DNA of 64,000 bases from Vibrio marinisediminis (GCF_014050145.1 NZ_JACFYF010000005.1:1-64000); one strand, 5' to 3'. Counted from the stretch's first letter, positions 18,953 to 29,988 are shown. Made by a program: numbers and translations. Notes: a model not told the origin generated them from the sequence alone.

Positions 18953-19513
18953 TTTGGTAAAACTGCCGCTTGAATTACGGTAAAACATCACCGATTTAGA
19001 GGCATCTTTTAGCTGTAGAATATCCAAATTACCATCTTCTTTAACTTTGAAGCGAACCTGCTGACCAACTTTGATTTGGCTCAGCGGCTTGTCTTTTCCT
19101 TCTACATTGACCAAAGCTTTTAAGTCCGCCATCGCAAGATTGTTAGCACGAAATACTCGCGCCAGCGTATCTCCGGATTTTACTTGGTACTCTTTCCATT
19201 GCTCGGATTGAAGCGGTTGAGTTTTTGGCTCACCTTGTTCACTTAAGCTTTCAGTATTAACGGCTACAGAGACACGTTGTGACTCAATAGGCTCGACGCT
19301 ATCAGCTTCCTTTGTCGTGTCAGGAAACGGAATGAGTACCAACAACAACACGACCGGTACTAAGATATATAATGCACGCTGGTGCAATTTAGGCAATTGA
19401 AGCCATCGGCTTTTCGCCTCGTGCTTGATGTGACTCCAATCAATGGCGGAAACCTTTTCCTTGGCCAATTGAATGTAATCGACTTGCTGTGGCTTTTTCT
19501 TACGGCGATTCAT
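18944..19513 (-). CDS. OapA/YtfB-like protein with LysM-like domain
   Basis: A 189-residue membrane-anchored protein: basic N-terminus with cytoplasmic segment, one transmembrane helix (ALYILVPVVLLLVLIPF, about residues 48-64), a linker, and a C-terminal OapA LysM-like domain (about 108-170, YQVKSGDTLARVFRANNLAMADL). Family members bind peptidoglycan and have been linked to cell division and adhesion. As with E. coli ytfB and fklB, it is divergent from fklB, which supports the assignment. Confidence 0.85.
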   Translation of the reverse strand: MNRRKKKPQQVDYIQLAKEKVSAIDWSHIKHEAKSRWLQLPKLHQRALYILVPVVLLLVLIPFPDTTKEADSVEPIESQRVSVAVNTESLSEQGEPKTQPLQSEQWKEYQVKSGDTLARVFRANNLAMADLKALVNVEGKDKPLSQIKVGQQVRFKVKEDGNLDILQLKDASKSVMFYRNSSGSFTKSK

Positions 19514-19747
19514 TGCAACGCGTCTCCAAACTTCTCTGCTAGTAAGTATAAAAACCTAGTTGCGTCGAGTATAGGAAATTTCGCCACTGAAAGTAATGCT
19601 CCTGTCAAATCTCACACTTTCGGATAAAAACTAAGACTTAACTCCCACTCTGTAAGCAAGTAAACAAACTGTTAGAGTCGACGTTTCATCCGAAAGCTAA
19701 TGCTGGTATCCTTTGTCGTTTACTACACCCATATAAAGAGAGACTCC

Positions 19748-20368
19748 ATGTCTGAAGTAAAATTTGAAACTGTAGAGCAAAAAGCAAGCTACGGTATTGG
19801 TCTACAAATGGGTCAGCAACTTGCTGGTGCTGGTCTTGAAGGTCTTAATGTTGCTGCAATCGCTGCTGGTATCGCAACAGCATTGACTGGTGACATGCCA
19901 GCAATCGAAATCGACGAAATCAATAACGCACTTCAAGAAATGCAAATGCGTGCTGAAGAAGCTCGTCAAGAAGCAGCAAAAGCTGCGGCAGCTGACGGCG
20001 AAGTTTACCTAAAAGACAACGCACTTCGTCCAGAAGTAACCGTTCTTGAGTCTGGTCTACAATACGAGATCATCACTGAAGGTACTGGCGAAATCCCAAC
20101 ATCTGACAAGCAAGTTCGTGTTCACTACCACGGTGAACTGACTGACGGTACTGTATTCGATAGCTCAGTATCTCGCGGTCAACCAGCTGAATTCCCAGTA
20201 ACAGGTGTAATCAAAGGTTGGGTTGAAGCACTTCAACTAATGCCTGTTGGTTCTAAATGGAAACTGTACATCCCTCAAGACCTTGCATACGGTGAGCGTG
20301 GCGCTGGCGCGGCGATTCCTCCTTTTGCAGCACTAGTCTTCGAAGTGGAACTACTAGATATCCTATAA
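19748..20368 (+). CDS. fklB: FKBP-type peptidyl-prolyl isomerase FklB (FKBP22)
   Basis: A 206-residue two-domain prolyl isomerase. The N-terminal dimerisation helices (about residues 1-85, [18 protein letters not shown]) are followed by an FKBP domain (about 115-206) with [36 protein letters not shown] and [17 protein letters not shown]. There is no signal peptide, so it should be cytoplasmic like E. coli FklB. The ATG at 19748 follows AGAGAGACT; the in-frame extension upstream lacks family similarity. A terminator follows at 20391. Confidence 0.95.
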   Translation: MSEVKFETVEQKASYGIGLQMGQQLAGAGLEGLNVAAIAAGIATALTGDMPAIEIDEINNALQEMQMRAEEARQEAAKAAAADGEVYLKDNALRPEVTVLESGLQYEIITEGTGEIPTSDKQVRVHYHGELTDGTVFDSSVSRGQPAEFPVTGVIKGWVEALQLMPVGSKWKLYIPQDLAYGERGAGAAIPPFAALVFEVELLDIL

Positions 20369-20390
20369 TTGATTTTGTAGTGATAAATTT

Positions 20391-20419
20391 AAAAGCGGCG
20401 CACTGCGTCGCTTTTTTTT
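20391..20419 (+). terminator. Terminator of fklB
   Basis: AAGCGGCGC / GCGTCGCTT hairpin with a G-T pair and short loop, followed by eight T, 23 bases past the fklB stop. Confidence 0.8.
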
Positions 20420-20459
20420 ACCTAAAATAACGAGACCAATAACTCTAAAGGAATAAACC

Positions 20460-20945
20460 ATGAAAAGAAGTGCAGCGAGTTTGGCGATTTTATTGTTTGC
20501 AGCAAATGCCAATGCCAATTTTTTAGATGCCGTCGTGGATAAAGATACGCAAAATAGCCTATTGAAGAGTGCTACAGAGGAAGCAGGTATTGCGGACCAC
20601 TCTTTGCCGATGACCGATTTACTGACCAACCAACTATCCGTATCGCCAGAGCAAGCACTATCAGGCAGCAGTGCGCTATTTTCACTCGCACAAAACCAAC
20701 TTTCTTCCGGTGACTTGTCAGAGCTAGAATCTCTGATCCCTTGGTCTTCAAGCATCCCTGGTGCGCAAAACCTTCTGGGTGGCGTAGAGAGCATGCAAGC
20801 CGTCGAAAGTGCGTTCAAAGCAGCGGGTATTGACCCATCGATGATCAGTCAATTTGTGCCCGTCATTCTTGGCTATCTAGGGGATAGTGGTGCCAGTGAG
20901 GGTTTATTAGGATCACTTGGTAACCTTTGGAAAACTAACGAATAA
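20460..20945 (+). CDS. DUF2780 secreted/periplasmic protein
   Basis: A 161-residue protein with a signal peptide (RSAASLAILLFAANANA, cleavage near residue 20). The mature domain is rich in Ser, Gly and Leu, with SVSPEQALSGSSALFSLAQNQL, MISQFVPVILGYLGDSGA and a C-terminal LLGSLGNLW. This matches the DUF2780 family found widely in Vibrio and relatives, which has no known function. The repeated SGSSALFSLA/LLGSLGNL pattern suggests a small helical bundle. It converges with rplQ and shares the terminator at 20984-21013. Confidence 0.82.
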   Translation: MKRSAASLAILLFAANANANFLDAVVDKDTQNSLLKSATEEAGIADHSLPMTDLLTNQLSVSPEQALSGSSALFSLAQNQLSSGDLSELESLIPWSSSIPGAQNLLGGVESMQAVESAFKAAGIDPSMISQFVPVILGYLGDSGASEGLLGSLGNLWKTNE

Positions 20946-20983
20946 AAGCGGTTGTTAACAACAGGCATGGAATTGCAGATACA

Positions 20984-21013
20984 AAAAAGCCGAGCTATTG
21001 CTCGGCCTTTTTT
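20984..21013. terminator. Bidirectional terminator between the DUF2780 gene and rplQ
   Basis: GCCGAGC / GCTCGGC stem with a TATT loop, A run on the left and T run on the right. It works for both convergent units and ends the alpha ribosomal protein operon. Confidence 0.9.
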
Positions 21014-21029
21014 GTTCTTTCGAACCTGA

Positions 21030-21410
21030 TTACTCAGCAGCAGTTTCAGCAGCTGGGCGATCAACAAGCTCAATGTAAGCCATTGGAGCTTTATCACCAG
21101 CACGGAAGCCAGCTTTTAGGATACGTGTGTAGCCGCCTTGGCGAGCTGCAAAACGTGGACCTAATTCGTTGAATAGTTTTGCAACGACTTCGTTATCACG
21201 AGTACGTGCAAATGCTAGACGACGGTTAGCAACGCTGTCTGTCTTAGCTAGTGTAATCAAAGGCTCAACTACGCGACGTAGCTCTTTTGCTTTTGGCAAA
21301 GTAGTCTTGATAACTTCATGACGTACTAGAGAGCTAGCCATGTTGCTAAACATCGCTTTACGATGTGAGCTGTTGCGGTTGAGTTGACGACCACTCTTAC
21401 GATGGCGCAT
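21030..21410 (-). CDS. rplQ: 50S ribosomal protein L17
   Basis: A 126-residue protein starting [20 protein letters not shown] with [15 protein letters not shown] and [10 protein letters not shown], the L17 signature. L17 sits near the peptide exit tunnel of the large subunit. Last gene of the alpha operon (rpsM-rpsK-rpsD-rpoA-rplQ), 26 bases after rpoA. Length is normal for gammaproteobacteria. Confidence 0.98.
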   Translation of the reverse strand: MRHRKSGRQLNRNSSHRKAMFSNMASSLVRHEVIKTTLPKAKELRRVVEPLITLAKTDSVANRRLAFARTRDNEVVAKLFNELGPRFAARQGGYTRILKAGFRAGDKAPMAYIELVDRPAAETAAE

Positions 21411-21436
21411 GACCTAATCCTTCTAACTAGTATCGA

Positions 21437-22429
21437 TTAATCTTCAGCGATAGACGCTGGTGGCCAGTTTTCTAGGCGCATGCCCAGAGACAGACCACGT
21501 GATGCAAGTACGTCTTTAATCTCAGTAAGAGATTTTTTACCAAGGTTAGGCGTTTTAAGTAGCTCAACCTCAGTTCGCTGTACAAGATCACCGATGTAGT
21601 GAATCGCTTCTGCTTTCAAACAGTTAGCAGAGCGAACTGTTAGTTCAAGATCGTCTACAGGACGCAGTAGGATCGGATCGAATTCTGGCTTCTCTTCCTT
21701 CTCCTCAGGTACACGTACATCACGTAGATCTACGAACGCATCAAGTTGCTCAGCTAGGATAGTAGCTGCGCGACGAATTGCTTCCTCAGGATCAAGAGTA
21801 CCGTTCGTTTCCATGTCGATGACAAGCTTGTCTAAGTCAGTACGTTGCTCTACACGAGCCGCGTCAACAGAATAAGCAATCTTGTCTACTGGACTGTAAG
21901 TTGCATCAACCAGTAGGCGACCAATAGGGCGCTCATCTTCTTCAGTATGGATACGAGCAGAAGCAGGAACATAACCGCGACCACGTTCTACTTTGATACG
22001 CATAGCGATCTCAGCATTGTCATCCGTTAGGTGACAAATTACGTGTTCTGGGTTAACGATCTCTACATCACCATCATGGGTGATGTCACCTGCAACCACA
22101 GGGCCCGAGCCTGATTTGTTCAGCGTAATAAACACTTCATCTTTGCCTTCGGCAACGCGTACAGCAAGACCCTTAAGGTTAAGTAGGATTTCAAGAATAT
22201 CTTCTTGAACGCCTTCTTTCGTGCTGTATTCGTGTAGAACGCCTTCAATCTCTACTTCTGTTACCGCACAACCCGGCATAGAAGATAGAAGAATACGGCG
22301 AAGTGCATTACCAAGAGTATGACCGAAGCCACGCTCTAACGGCTCAAGAGTTACTTTTGCGTGAGTCGTGCTGATTTGTTCGATGTCAACAAGACGTGGC
22401 TTAAGAAATTCTGTTACAGAACCCTGCAT
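21437..22429 (-). CDS. rpoA: RNA polymerase alpha subunit
   Basis: Scaffold subunit of RNA polymerase and contact for UP elements and activators. The 330 residues show the N-terminal assembly domain ([41 protein letters not shown]) and, after an acidic linker ([12 protein letters not shown]), the C-terminal domain with [20 protein letters not shown] and [19 protein letters not shown]. It is fourth in the alpha operon. Confidence 0.99.
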   Translation of the reverse strand: MQGSVTEFLKPRLVDIEQISTTHAKVTLEPLERGFGHTLGNALRRILLSSMPGCAVTEVEIEGVLHEYSTKEGVQEDILEILLNLKGLAVRVAEGKDEVFITLNKSGSGPVVAGDITHDGDVEIVNPEHVICHLTDDNAEIAMRIKVERGRGYVPASARIHTEEDERPIGRLLVDATYSPVDKIAYSVDAARVEQRTDLDKLVIDMETNGTLDPEEAIRRAATILAEQLDAFVDLRDVRVPEEKEEKPEFDPILLRPVDDLELTVRSANCLKAEAIHYIGDLVQRTEVELLKTPNLGKKSLTEIKDVLASRGLSLGMRLENWPPASIAED

Positions 22430-22452
22430 TGTGTCCTCTCTTTAGTTTAACC

Positions 22453-23073
22453 TTACTTAGAGTAAAGCTCGACGATCAATTGTTCGTTGATGTCAGCTGA
22501 TAGATCAGAACGCTCAGGCATACGCTTGAATGTACCTTCCATCTTACCGCCATCTACTTCAATCCAAGTTGGTTTTTCGCGTTGTTCTGCAACTTCTAGA
22601 GCTGCTTTAATGCGAGATTGCTGTTTAGCTTTCTCACGAATAGATACAACGTCGTTAGCCGCTACTTTGAAAGAAGGAACGTTTACAACTTTACCGTTTA
22701 CTAGGATAGCTTTGTGGCTTACTAGCTGACGAGATTCAGCGCGAGTTGCACCAAAGCCCATGCGGTAAACTACGTTATCAAGACGACCTTCAAGAAGCTG
22801 AAGCAGGTTTTCACCTGTGTTGCCTTTAAGACGCGCAGCTTCTTTGTAGTAGTTACGGAATTGTTTTTCTAGAACGCCGTACATACGACGAACTTTTTGC
22901 TTCTCACGAAGCTGAACGCCATATTCAGATAGACGACCGCGACGAGCGCCGTGTACACCTGGTGCGTTATCAATTTTACACTTGGTATCGATCGCGCGAA
23001 CACCAGACTTAAGAAATAAGTCAGTGCCTTCACGACGGCTAAGCTTCAGCTTAGGACCCAAATATCTTGCCAT
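22453..23073 (-). CDS. rpsD: 30S ribosomal protein S4
   Basis: Primary 16S rRNA-binding protein and translational repressor of the alpha operon. 206 residues, starting [20 protein letters not shown], with an S4 RNA-binding domain at about residues 94-155 ([20 protein letters not shown]). It would bind the leader upstream of rpsM at 23866-23940. The zinc-free N-terminal form is present, without the four-cysteine motif of some bacteria. Confidence 0.99.
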   Translation of the reverse strand: MARYLGPKLKLSRREGTDLFLKSGVRAIDTKCKIDNAPGVHGARRGRLSEYGVQLREKQKVRRMYGVLEKQFRNYYKEAARLKGNTGENLLQLLEGRLDNVVYRMGFGATRAESRQLVSHKAILVNGKVVNVPSFKVAANDVVSIREKAKQQSRIKAALEVAEQREKPTWIEVDGGKMEGTFKRMPERSDLSADINEQLIVELYSK

Positions 23074-23100
23074 GATTCTTCTCCAATAGTCCTAGAAACG

Positions 23101-23496
<396 letters not shown>

Positions 23497-23508
23497 CTAC
23501 CTTCCCGA

Positions 23509-23865
23509 CTATTTCTTGATCGGCTTACGCGGACCCTTGCGGGTGCGAGCGTTGGTTTTAGTACGCTGTCCACGTAGTGGTAGACTGCGACGATGACGAA
23601 GACCGCGGTAACAGCCAAGGTCCATAAGACGCTTGATGTTCATCGATACTTCACGACGTAGATCACCTTCTACAGTGTATTTAGCTACACCATCACGCAG
23701 TTGATCGATCTGCTCTTCAGATAGTTCACTGATCTTAACATCTTCAGCAATACCCACTTCAGCTAGAATAGCTTGAGAGCGAGTCTTACCGATGCCGTAG
23801 ATTGACGTTAGTGCAATCACAGCATGTTTTTGATCAGGAATGTTAATGCCTGCTATACGGGCCAT
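23509..23865 (-). CDS. rpsM: 30S ribosomal protein S13
   Basis: 118 residues, starting [20 protein letters not shown] with the [14 protein letters not shown] helix-two-turn-helix and the basic tail [19 protein letters not shown]13 contacts the P-site tRNA and L5 in the subunit bridge. It is the first gene of the alpha operon and its initiation region forms part of the S4-regulated leader. The ATG has GGAG seven bases upstream. Confidence 0.99.
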   Translation of the reverse strand: MARIAGINIPDQKHAVIALTSIYGIGKTRSQAILAEVGIAEDVKISELSEEQIDQLRDGVAKYTVEGDLRREVSMNIKRLMDLGCYRGLRHRRSLPLRGQRTKTNARTRKGPRKPIKK

Positions 23866-23940
23866 TATTCACTCCATAGTGTTTCATAAAAGAATTAGCC
23901 GCAGCAAAGCCCGTCTCGGATACGCTGCGGAGTACTACTT
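23866..23940 (-). promoter_or_regulatory. Alpha operon leader (S4-responsive ribosome-binding site)
   Basis: Between rpmJ and rpsM, the minus strand contains GTATCCGAGACGGGCTTTGC flanked by GCAGC / GCTGC arms. The conserved core GTATCC..GA..ACGGGCTTT matches the E. coli alpha operon leader, a pseudoknot that binds S4 and traps the ribosome at the rpsM start. The remaining 23941-24000 continues this leader. Confidence 0.75.
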
Positions 23941-24013
23941 CTTTTGCACGCAAAAGGTAGGCCGAGGAATATACTCGACACTACCTTACATTTCAAGTAA
24001 AAATTTCTGCTGA

Positions 24014-24127
24014 TTAGCCTTGGCGCTGTTTATGCTTTGGCTCACTGCAAATCACGCGAACTACACCGTTACGCTTGATAACTTTACAGTTACGGCAGAT
24101 TTTTTTAACGGAAGCACGAACTTTCAT
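24014..24127 (-). CDS. rpmJ: 50S ribosomal protein L36
   Basis: A 37-residue protein reading [20 protein letters not shown] and ending [11 protein letters not shown]11, C14, C27 and H32 form the zinc ribbon, so this is the zinc-dependent (C+) form; a zinc-free paralogue, if any, would be elsewhere and could be under Zur. It lies between secY and rpsM, its usual place at the end of the spc operon. Confidence 0.97.
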
Positions 24128-24166
24128 TGCTAAACTCCGTAAATGAAATCTGACACTACCGCCGAA

Positions 24167-25501
24167 TTAACGGCCATAGCCTTTCAGATTCGCTTTCTTC
24201 AACACAGAATCATACTGTTGAGACATCAGATGAGTCTGTACCTGTGCCATAAAGTCCATGATTACAACCACTACGATTAGTAGTGATGTACCGCCGAAGT
24301 AGAAACGAACGTTCCACGCGACCATCATAAACTCTGGGATCAGACAGATAAAGGTAATGTACATCGCGCCCGCTAGGGTTAGTCTTGTCATCACTTTATC
24401 AATATATTTGGCTGTCTGCTCGCCTGGGCGGATACCGGGTACGAATGCACCAGACTTCTTCAAGTTATCTGCTGTTTCACGAGGGTTAAACACCAACGCT
24501 GTATAGAAGAAACAGAAGAAGATAATAGCTGCTGCATAAAGCATTACATACAGAGGCTGACCAGGGCTAAGAGCTAATGACACGTCAGTTAACCAACCGA
24601 ACGCGCTGCTCTCACCATTTTGACCAAACCACTGAGCCAATGTTCCTGGGAACAGGATAATGCTCGATGCGAAGATTGCTGGAATAACACCTGCCATATT
24701 AATTTTAAGTGGCAAGTGAGTGCTTTGCGCAGCAAAAACTTTACGACCTTGTTGACGCTTCGCATAGTTAACGACGATACGACGTTGACCACGCTCCATG
24801 AAAACAACAAAGTAAATAACTGCAAAAGCAAGTACAGCAATCAACAGCAGAAGAAGTACATGCAGTTCACCTTGACGCGCCTGCTCGATTGTTTGACCGA
24901 TTGCCGATGGCAATCCAGCAACAATACCTGCAAATATCAGTACCGAAATACCGTTACCAATTCCGCGCTCTGTAATTTGTTCACCTAACCACATTAAGAA
25001 CATGGTACCGGTTACTAAACTTACGGTAGCAATTAGCGTAAACATGGTTTGGTTGATAACAACCAGATTGTCGACCATGTTTGGTAGGCCAGTTGCAATA
25101 CCAATAGCTTGGAATGTTGCAAGTACAAGCGTGCCGTAGCGTGTATATTGGCTTATCTTACGACGGCCTGCTTCACCCTCTTTTTTGAGTTCAGCTAACG
25201 CTGGGTGTACTACGGTTAGCAATTGGACAACAATTGACGCCGAAATATACGGCATGATGCCCAATGCTAATATAGATGCACGCTCAAGTGCACCACCGGA
25301 GAACATGTTAAACATTTCAACGATGGTGCCTTTTTGCTGTTCGAACAAATCGGCAAGTACAGCTGCGTCAATACCAGGGATCGGTACGAAAGATCCTGCA
25401 CGGAATACCAAAAGAGCACCTAATACAAACAATAGGCGCGATTTTAACTCCGCCAATCCATTTTTCGCACTACTAAAATCTTGTCCTGGTTTTTTAGCCA
25501 T
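24167..25501 (-). CDS. secY: Protein translocase channel subunit SecY
   Basis: Ten-helix inner-membrane channel of the Sec pathway. 444 residues, with the cytosolic N-terminus ([22 protein letters not shown]), plug region ([20 protein letters not shown]), [12 protein letters not shown] and the [19 protein letters not shown] segment. It is penultimate in the spc operon, between rplO and rpmJ, as is nearly universal. Confidence 0.99.
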   Translation of the reverse strand: MAKKPGQDFSSAKNGLAELKSRLLFVLGALLVFRAGSFVPIPGIDAAVLADLFEQQKGTIVEMFNMFSGGALERASILALGIMPYISASIVVQLLTVVHPALAELKKEGEAGRRKISQYTRYGTLVLATFQAIGIATGLPNMVDNLVVINQTMFTLIATVSLVTGTMFLMWLGEQITERGIGNGISVLIFAGIVAGLPSAIGQTIEQARQGELHVLLLLLIAVLAFAVIYFVVFMERGQRRIVVNYAKRQQGRKVFAAQSTHLPLKINMAGVIPAIFASSIILFPGTLAQWFGQNGESSAFGWLTDVSLALSPGQPLYVMLYAAAIIFFCFFYTALVFNPRETADNLKKSGAFVPGIRPGEQTAKYIDKVMTRLTLAGAMYITFICLIPEFMMVAWNVRFYFGGTSLLIVVVVIMDFMAQVQTHLMSQQYDSVLKKANLKGYGR

Positions 25502-25521
25502 CTGTACCTTTCCTTCGAAGA

Positions 25522-25956
25522 TTAATCTTCTACTTTACCGCCTGCAGCTTCGATAGCAGCTTTAGCGCCTTTAGTCACGCCTAGACCTTTAACAGTCACT
25601 GACTTGCTGATTTCACCAGAAAGAACAACTTTAACAAACTCGATGTTCTTAGTGATTACGTTAGCAGCTTTCAGGCTGTTTAGATCTACTACGTCACCTT
25701 CTACTTTCGCTAGCTCAGCTAGACGAACTTCAGCAGACACTAGGCTCTTACGAGAAGTGAAACCGAATTTAGGTAGACGTTGTTTTAGAGGCATCTGACC
25801 GCCTTCAAAACCTGGACGTACAGAACCGCCAGAGCGTGATTTTTGGCCTTTGTGACCACGGCCACCAGTTTTACCTAGGCCAGAACCGATACCGCGACCT
25901 ACACGCTTAGGAGCATGTTTAGAGCCAGCAGCCGGTGATAGAGTATTCAAACGCAT
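25522..25956 (-). CDS. rplO: 50S ribosomal protein L15
   Basis: 144 residues with the glycine-rich N-terminal extension [20 protein letters not shown] and the [18 protein letters not shown] core that threads into 23S rRNA. Located between rpmD and secY in the spc operon; the rpmD gap is six bases. Confidence 0.99.
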   Translation of the reverse strand: MRLNTLSPAAGSKHAPKRVGRGIGSGLGKTGGRGHKGQKSRSGGSVRPGFEGGQMPLKQRLPKFGFTSRKSLVSAEVRLAELAKVEGDVVDLNSLKAANVITKNIEFVKVVLSGEISKSVTVKGLGVTKGAKAAIEAAGGKVED

Positions 25957-25962
25957 TTCTGA

Positions 25963-26139
25963 TTACTCCTCAACTTTAACCATGTAGTAAACCTTGTTGA
26001 TCATACCGCGTACGCACGGAGTATCTTCAAGTTCTACTGTGTGGTTGATTTTACGAAGGCCTAGACCGCGCAAAGTAGCTTTGTGCTTTGGCAGACGACC
26101 AATTGAGCTTTTAGTTTGAGTTACTTTAATAGTTGCCAT
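25963..26139 (-). CDS. rpmD: 50S ribosomal protein L30
   Basis: 58 residues from [20 protein letters not shown], with the [20 protein letters not shown] signature. The ATG at 26139 is the family start; a longer in-frame opening runs into rpsE and is rejected. Seven bases separate it from the rpsE stop. Confidence 0.98.
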
Positions 26140-26146
26140 CGTGTGC

Positions 26147-26650
26147 TTACTCCGAAATAGATTCAACAGTTAGACCACGTTTAGCAGCAACCATTTCTGG
26201 TGACTTCACGCTACCTAGTGCATCGATCGTAGCACGAACGATGTTGATAGGGTTCGTAGAACCGTATGCTTTAGATAGTACGTTATGTACACCAGCAACT
26301 TCTAGTACTGCACGCATTGCGCCGCCGGCGATTACACCAGTACCTTCTGCAGCTGGCTGCATGTAAACTTTAGAGCCCGAATGGCGACCTTTCACTGGGT
26401 GGTGAAGAGTACCTTCGTTAAGCGCGATAGTAGTCATGTTACGACGCGCTTTTTCCATTGCTTTTTGAATCGCTGCAGGTACTTCACGAGCTTTGCCGTA
26501 ACCGAAACCTACGCGACCGTTACCGTCACCAACTACAGTTAGTGCAGTAAAGCTCATGATTCGACCACCTTTAACCGTTTTAGAAACACGGTTAACTGCG
26601 ATTAATTTTTCTTGCAAATCATTCGCTTGAACTTGTTGTTCTTTAGCCAT
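26147..26650 (-). CDS. rpsE: 30S ribosomal protein S5
   Basis: 167 residues. The N-terminal double-stranded RNA-binding domain contains [20 protein letters not shown] and [19 protein letters not shown]; the C-terminal domain contains [20 protein letters not shown]5 helps maintain decoding accuracy. Spc operon, between rplR and rpmD. Confidence 0.99.
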   Translation of the reverse strand: MAKEQQVQANDLQEKLIAVNRVSKTVKGGRIMSFTALTVVGDGNGRVGFGYGKAREVPAAIQKAMEKARRNMTTIALNEGTLHHPVKGRHSGSKVYMQPAAEGTGVIAGGAMRAVLEVAGVHNVLSKAYGSTNPINIVRATIDALGSVKSPEMVAAKRGLTVESISE

Positions 26651-26664
26651 CTTCCAACCCTACC

Positions 26665-27018
26665 TTAGAATTTCAGACCAGCTTCGCGAGCAGATTCTGC
26701 TAGCGCCGCTACTCGACCGTGGTATTGGAAACCAGAACGATCGAATGCAACTGAAGTCACGCCTTTTTCAAGAGCGCGCTCAGCAACAGCTTTACCAACT
26801 GCTTTAGCTGCATCGATGTTACCAGTGTATTTCACTTGCTCACGGATCGCTTTTTCTACAGTAGAAGCAGCTGCGATAACCTCAGAGCCGTTTGCCGCGA
26901 TAACTTGTGCGTAAACATGGCGAGGAGTACGGTGTACTACCAGGCGAGTTGCACCAAGTTCTGCAATCTTACGACGTGCGCGTGTAGCACGACGGATGCG
27001 AGATGCTTTCTTATCCAT
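26665..27018 (-). CDS. rplR: 50S ribosomal protein L18
   Basis: 117 residues, [18 protein letters not shown] at the start and the 5S rRNA-binding region [20 protein letters not shown]; ends [22 protein letters not shown]18 docks 5S rRNA with L5. Spc operon, ten bases after rplF. Confidence 0.99.
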   Translation of the reverse strand: MDKKASRIRRATRARRKIAELGATRLVVHRTPRHVYAQVIAANGSEVIAAASTVEKAIREQVKYTGNIDAAKAVGKAVAERALEKGVTSVAFDRSGFQYHGRVAALAESAREAGLKF

Positions 27019-27027
27019 AGTGTTACC

Positions 27028-27561
27028 TTACTTCTTCTTAGCTTCTTTGGTACGCACATTTTCATCTGCGTAACGAACACCTTTACCTTTGTAAGGCTCA
27101 GGCTGACGGTAAGAACGAATATCAGCCGCAACTTGACCTACTACTTGCTTATCGCAACCAGTAATAATGATCTCAGTTTGGCTTGGACATTCTGCTGTAA
27201 TACCTGCTGGCAGCTCGTGCTCAACAGGGTGAGAGAAGCCCAGTGTTAGACCTACAGCGTTGCCTTTGATAGCAGCACGGTAACCAACACCTTTTAAAGT
27301 TAGCTTCTTCACAAAGCCTTCAGTCACACCGATAACCATGTTGTTTACTAGTGCACGAGCAGTACCTGCTTGTGCCCATGCGTTAACAACACCTTCACGT
27401 GGACCGAAAGTAAGGTTGTTTTCTTCCTGAGCGATAACAACTGCGTTGTTAAGAACGCGAGTCAGTTCGCCTTTAGCACCTTTTACAGTAACTTCTTGGC
27501 CGTTTAGTTTCACCTCTACGCCAGCTGGAATAGCGACAGGTGCTTTAGCAACACGAGACAT
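27028..27561 (-). CDS. rplF: 50S ribosomal protein L6
   Basis: 177 residues, starting [20 protein letters not shown], with two related L6 domains and the C-terminal signature [22 protein letters not shown]6 lies near the sarcin-ricin loop and factor-binding site. Spc operon, between rpsH and rplR. Confidence 0.99.
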   Translation of the reverse strand: MSRVAKAPVAIPAGVEVKLNGQEVTVKGAKGELTRVLNNAVVIAQEENNLTFGPREGVVNAWAQAGTARALVNNMVIGVTEGFVKKLTLKGVGYRAAIKGNAVGLTLGFSHPVEHELPAGITAECPSQTEIIITGCDKQVVGQVAADIRSYRQPEPYKGKGVRYADENVRTKEAKKK

Positions 27562-27571
27562 AGTCTACTCC

Positions 27572-27964
27572 TTACGCAACGTAACAGATGATTTCACCAC
27601 CAAGACCTGCTTTACGAGCAGCGCGGTCTGACATAAGACCCTTGGAAGTAGAAACGATAGCAACACCTAGACCACCCATTACAGAAGGAAGTTGATCTTT
27701 CTTCTTGTAAACACGTAGACCTGGACGAGAAACACGCTTAAGTTGCTCGATTACTGGTTTAGCTTGGAAGTACTTAAGAGTAACTTCTAGCTCAGGTTTT
27801 GCTTCGCCATCAACAGCGAAGTCAACGATGTAACCTTCAGCTTTCAGTAGTGCAGCGATTGCAACTTTAAGCTTTGAAGAAGGCATTTTTACAGCAACTT
27901 TATTTGCTGCCTGACCGTTACGAACGCGGGTCAGCATATCCGAAATCGGATCTTGCATGCTCAT
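27572..27964 (-). CDS. rpsH: 30S ribosomal protein S8
   Basis: 130 residues with [20 protein letters not shown] and the C-terminal [20 protein letters not shown], which are S8 signatures. In E. coli, S8 also represses the spc operon by binding mRNA at the start of rplE; that control is likely but not proven here. MSMQDP start used; the second ATG (MQDP) is an alternative. Confidence 0.98.
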   Translation of the reverse strand: MSMQDPISDMLTRVRNGQAANKVAVKMPSSKLKVAIAALLKAEGYIVDFAVDGEAKPELEVTLKYFQAKPVIEQLKRVSRPGLRVYKKKDQLPSVMGGLGVAIVSTSKGLMSDRAARKAGLGGEIICYVA

Positions 27965-27993
27965 ATGATTTACTCCAAATGATTAAGTGGCAA

Positions 27994-28299
27994 TTACCAG
28001 CTAGCCTTACGAAGACCCGGAATCTCGCCTTTCATGCAAGCTTCACGAACCTTAATACGGCTTAGACCGAACTTACGTAGGTAACCGTGTGGACGACCAG
28101 TTTGGTTGCAACGGTTGCGCTGACGTGATGCACTTGAATCACGTGGAAGAGCTTGCAGTTTAAGAACTGCGTTCCAACGATCTTCTTCTGATGCGTTTAC
28201 ATCGCTAATGATAGCTTTAAGCGCAGCGCGCTTTTCAGCGAACTTAGCAACAAGCTTCGCACGTTTTACTTCACGTGCTTTCATTGAATTTTTAGCCAT
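27994..28299 (-). CDS. rpsN: 30S ribosomal protein S14, zinc-independent form
   Basis: 101 residues with [20 protein letters not shown] and the closing [20 protein letters not shown]. The C-x2-C...C-x2-C zinc ribbon of the short form is missing, so this is the long zinc-independent (C-) type normal in gammaproteobacteria. Spc operon, between rplE and rpsH. Confidence 0.98.
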   Translation of the reverse strand: MAKNSMKAREVKRAKLVAKFAEKRAALKAIISDVNASEEDRWNAVLKLQALPRDSSASRQRNRCNQTGRPHGYLRKFGLSRIKVREACMKGEIPGLRKASW

Positions 28300-28316
28300 A
28301 ACAGTAACCCTTCACC

Positions 28317-28856
28317 TTACTTACGGAATGGGAAGTTAAAGGCAGCCAGCAGAGCACGGCCTTCCTCATCGGAACCAGCAGACGTCGTGATAGTAATATC
28401 AAGACCGCGGACACGATCAACTTTATCAAAGTCGATTTCCGGGAAGATGATTTGCTCGCGAACGCCCATGCTGTAGTTACCGCGTCCATCAAAAGACTTA
28501 GCGCTAACACCACGGAAGTCACGTACACGTGGAAGAGCGATGTTAATCAAACGCTCCAGAAAATCCCACATACGTTCGCCACGCAAGGTTACTTTACAAC
28601 CGATTGGGTAGCCTTCGCGGATTTTGAAACCTGCAACAGATTTACGAGCTTTAGTGATAAGTGGCTTTTGACCAGAGATCGTTGCCATATCAGCAGCTGC
28701 GTTTTCTAGCAGTTTCTTGTCGTTGATTGCTTCGCCCACACCCATGTTTAGGGTGATCTTTTCGATTCTAGGGACTTGCATGACGCTTGTGTAGCTGAAC
28801 TCTTTGGTCAGTTCAGCGACTACAGACGACTTGTAGTAATCATGCAGTTTCGCCAT
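28317..28856 (-). CDS. rplE: 50S ribosomal protein L5
   Basis: 179 residues with [20 protein letters not shown] and [20 protein letters not shown], diagnostic of L5, which binds 5S rRNA and forms the B1b bridge with S13. Spc operon. Its initiation region is the expected target of S8 repression. Confidence 0.99.
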   Translation of the reverse strand: MAKLHDYYKSSVVAELTKEFSYTSVMQVPRIEKITLNMGVGEAINDKKLLENAAADMATISGQKPLITKARKSVAGFKIREGYPIGCKVTLRGERMWDFLERLINIALPRVRDFRGVSAKSFDGRGNYSMGVREQIIFPEIDFDKVDRVRGLDITITTSAGSDEEGRALLAAFNFPFRK

Positions 28857-28870
28857 AGTAGAACTCCAAA

Positions 28871-29185
28871 TTACTTAATTGTTTCACCGTTTGATTTGAA
28901 GAAGCGTACTTTATTACCTTCTTCGAAACGGAAACCGATACGGTCCGCTTTACCAGTAGCTGCGTTGAAGATCGCAATGTTAGATGCGTCAATAGCTGCT
29001 TCTTGCTCAACAATACCACCTTGGATACCTAGAGCTGGAACAGGTTTTTGATGCTTCTTAACTAGATTGATACCTTCTACGATAACTTTACCAGTTGTCA
29101 GAACCTTAGTTACTTTACCTTTCTTGCCTTTATCTTTACCAGCAAGAACGATTACTTCGTCATTACGACGGATTTTAGCTGCCAT
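28871..29185 (-). CDS. rplX: 50S ribosomal protein L24
   Basis: 104 residues with a KOW motif near the N-terminus ([20 protein letters not shown]) and [21 protein letters not shown]24 is an early assembly initiator of the large subunit. Second gene of the spc operon, 13 bases after rplN. Confidence 0.99.
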   Translation of the reverse strand: MAAKIRRNDEVIVLAGKDKGKKGKVTKVLTTGKVIVEGINLVKKHQKPVPALGIQGGIVEQEAAIDASNIAIFNAATGKADRIGFRFEEGNKVRFFKSNGETIK

Positions 29186-29198
29186 CTCTTAGCGCTCC

Positions 29199-29570
29199 TT
29201 ACAGAACTTCTGGAGCCAGTGAAACGATCTTCATGAACTTATCGCCACGAAGTTCACGCGTCACAGGACCAAAGATACGTGTACCGATTGGTTGCTCAGT
29301 ATTGTCGTTAAGCAATACGCAAGCATTACGGTCGAAGCGAATGACAGAACCGTCAGGGCGACGAACGCCTTTACGGGTGCGCACTACTACCGCCTTCAGG
29401 ACATCACCTTTCTTTACTTTACCGCGAGGAATTGCTTCCTTAACAGTAACTTTGATGACGTCACCGATATGTGCATAACGGCGGTGTGAGCCACCCAGGA
29501 CCTTAATACACATTACCTTGCGCGCGCCAGAGTTATCTGCTGCGTCAAGTGTACTTTGCATTTGGATCAT
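29199..29570 (-). CDS. rplN: 50S ribosomal protein L14
   Basis: 123 residues from [20 protein letters not shown], ending [16 protein letters not shown] lies ten bases before the ATG at 29570; the longer frame begins inside the operon leader and is rejected. First gene of the spc operon behind its own promoter. Confidence 0.98.
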   Translation of the reverse strand: MIQMQSTLDAADNSGARKVMCIKVLGGSHRRYAHIGDVIKVTVKEAIPRGKVKKGDVLKAVVVRTRKGVRRPDGSVIRFDRNACVLLNDNTEQPIGTRIFGPVTRELRGDKFMKIVSLAPEVL

Positions 29571-29640
29571 TGTTAGTGCTCCGCTAAATATTAAAACTAG
29601 ACCCATCACGGGTCGGGCTGCCTCTTTAAAAGGGACGCGA

Positions 29641-29670
29641 ATTGTACCACCCTTTTTTGTGATTGGGTAG
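29641..29670 (-). promoter_or_regulatory. Spc operon promoter
   Basis: Minus strand -10 TACAAT (29646-29641) and -35-like CTACCC (29670-29665), 18 bases apart. The sequence TTTATTTTTTGACTACCC closely resembles that upstream of the E. coli spc promoter, which likewise has a poor -35. Confidence 0.6.
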
Positions 29671-29671
29671 T

Positions 29672-29710
29672 CAAAAAATAAACGGCTCCAAAATAATTTT
29701 GGAGCCGTTT
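29672..29710 (-). terminator. Terminator at the end of the S10 operon
   Basis: AAACGGCTCCAAAAT and ATTTTGGAGCCGTTT form a near-perfect 15-base stem followed on the minus strand by TATTTTTT. It lies after rpsQ and just ahead of the spc promoter. Confidence 0.85.
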
Positions 29711-29733
29711 AAATTCATAGAATTAGCTTGGGA

Positions 29734-29988
29734 TTAACCTTTCGCTTTTTCTAGAACTTTTACCAACATCCAAGACTTAGTCTTAGACAGTGGACGACAC
29801 TCAGCGATTTCAACTTTGTCGCCTAGGCCACATTCGTTGGTTTCATCGTGTGCGTGTACTTTAGTCGTGCGCTTAACGAACTTACCGTAAATTGGGTGTT
29901 TTACGAAACGTTCGATTGCAACTACGATAGACTTGTCCATCTTGTCGCTAATTACACGGCCTTGTTGAGTACGTTTTACTTCGCTCAT
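29734..29988 (-). CDS. rpsQ: 30S ribosomal protein S17
   Basis: 84 residues with [20 protein letters not shown] and the closing [20 protein letters not shown], the S17 signature. S17 binds the 5' domain of 16S rRNA early in assembly. Last gene of the S10 operon; its ATG region overlaps the rpmC stop by one base. Confidence 0.99.
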   Translation of the reverse strand: MSEVKRTQQGRVISDKMDKSIVVAIERFVKHPIYGKFVKRTTKVHAHDETNECGLGDKVEIAECRPLSKTKSWMLVKVLEKAKG

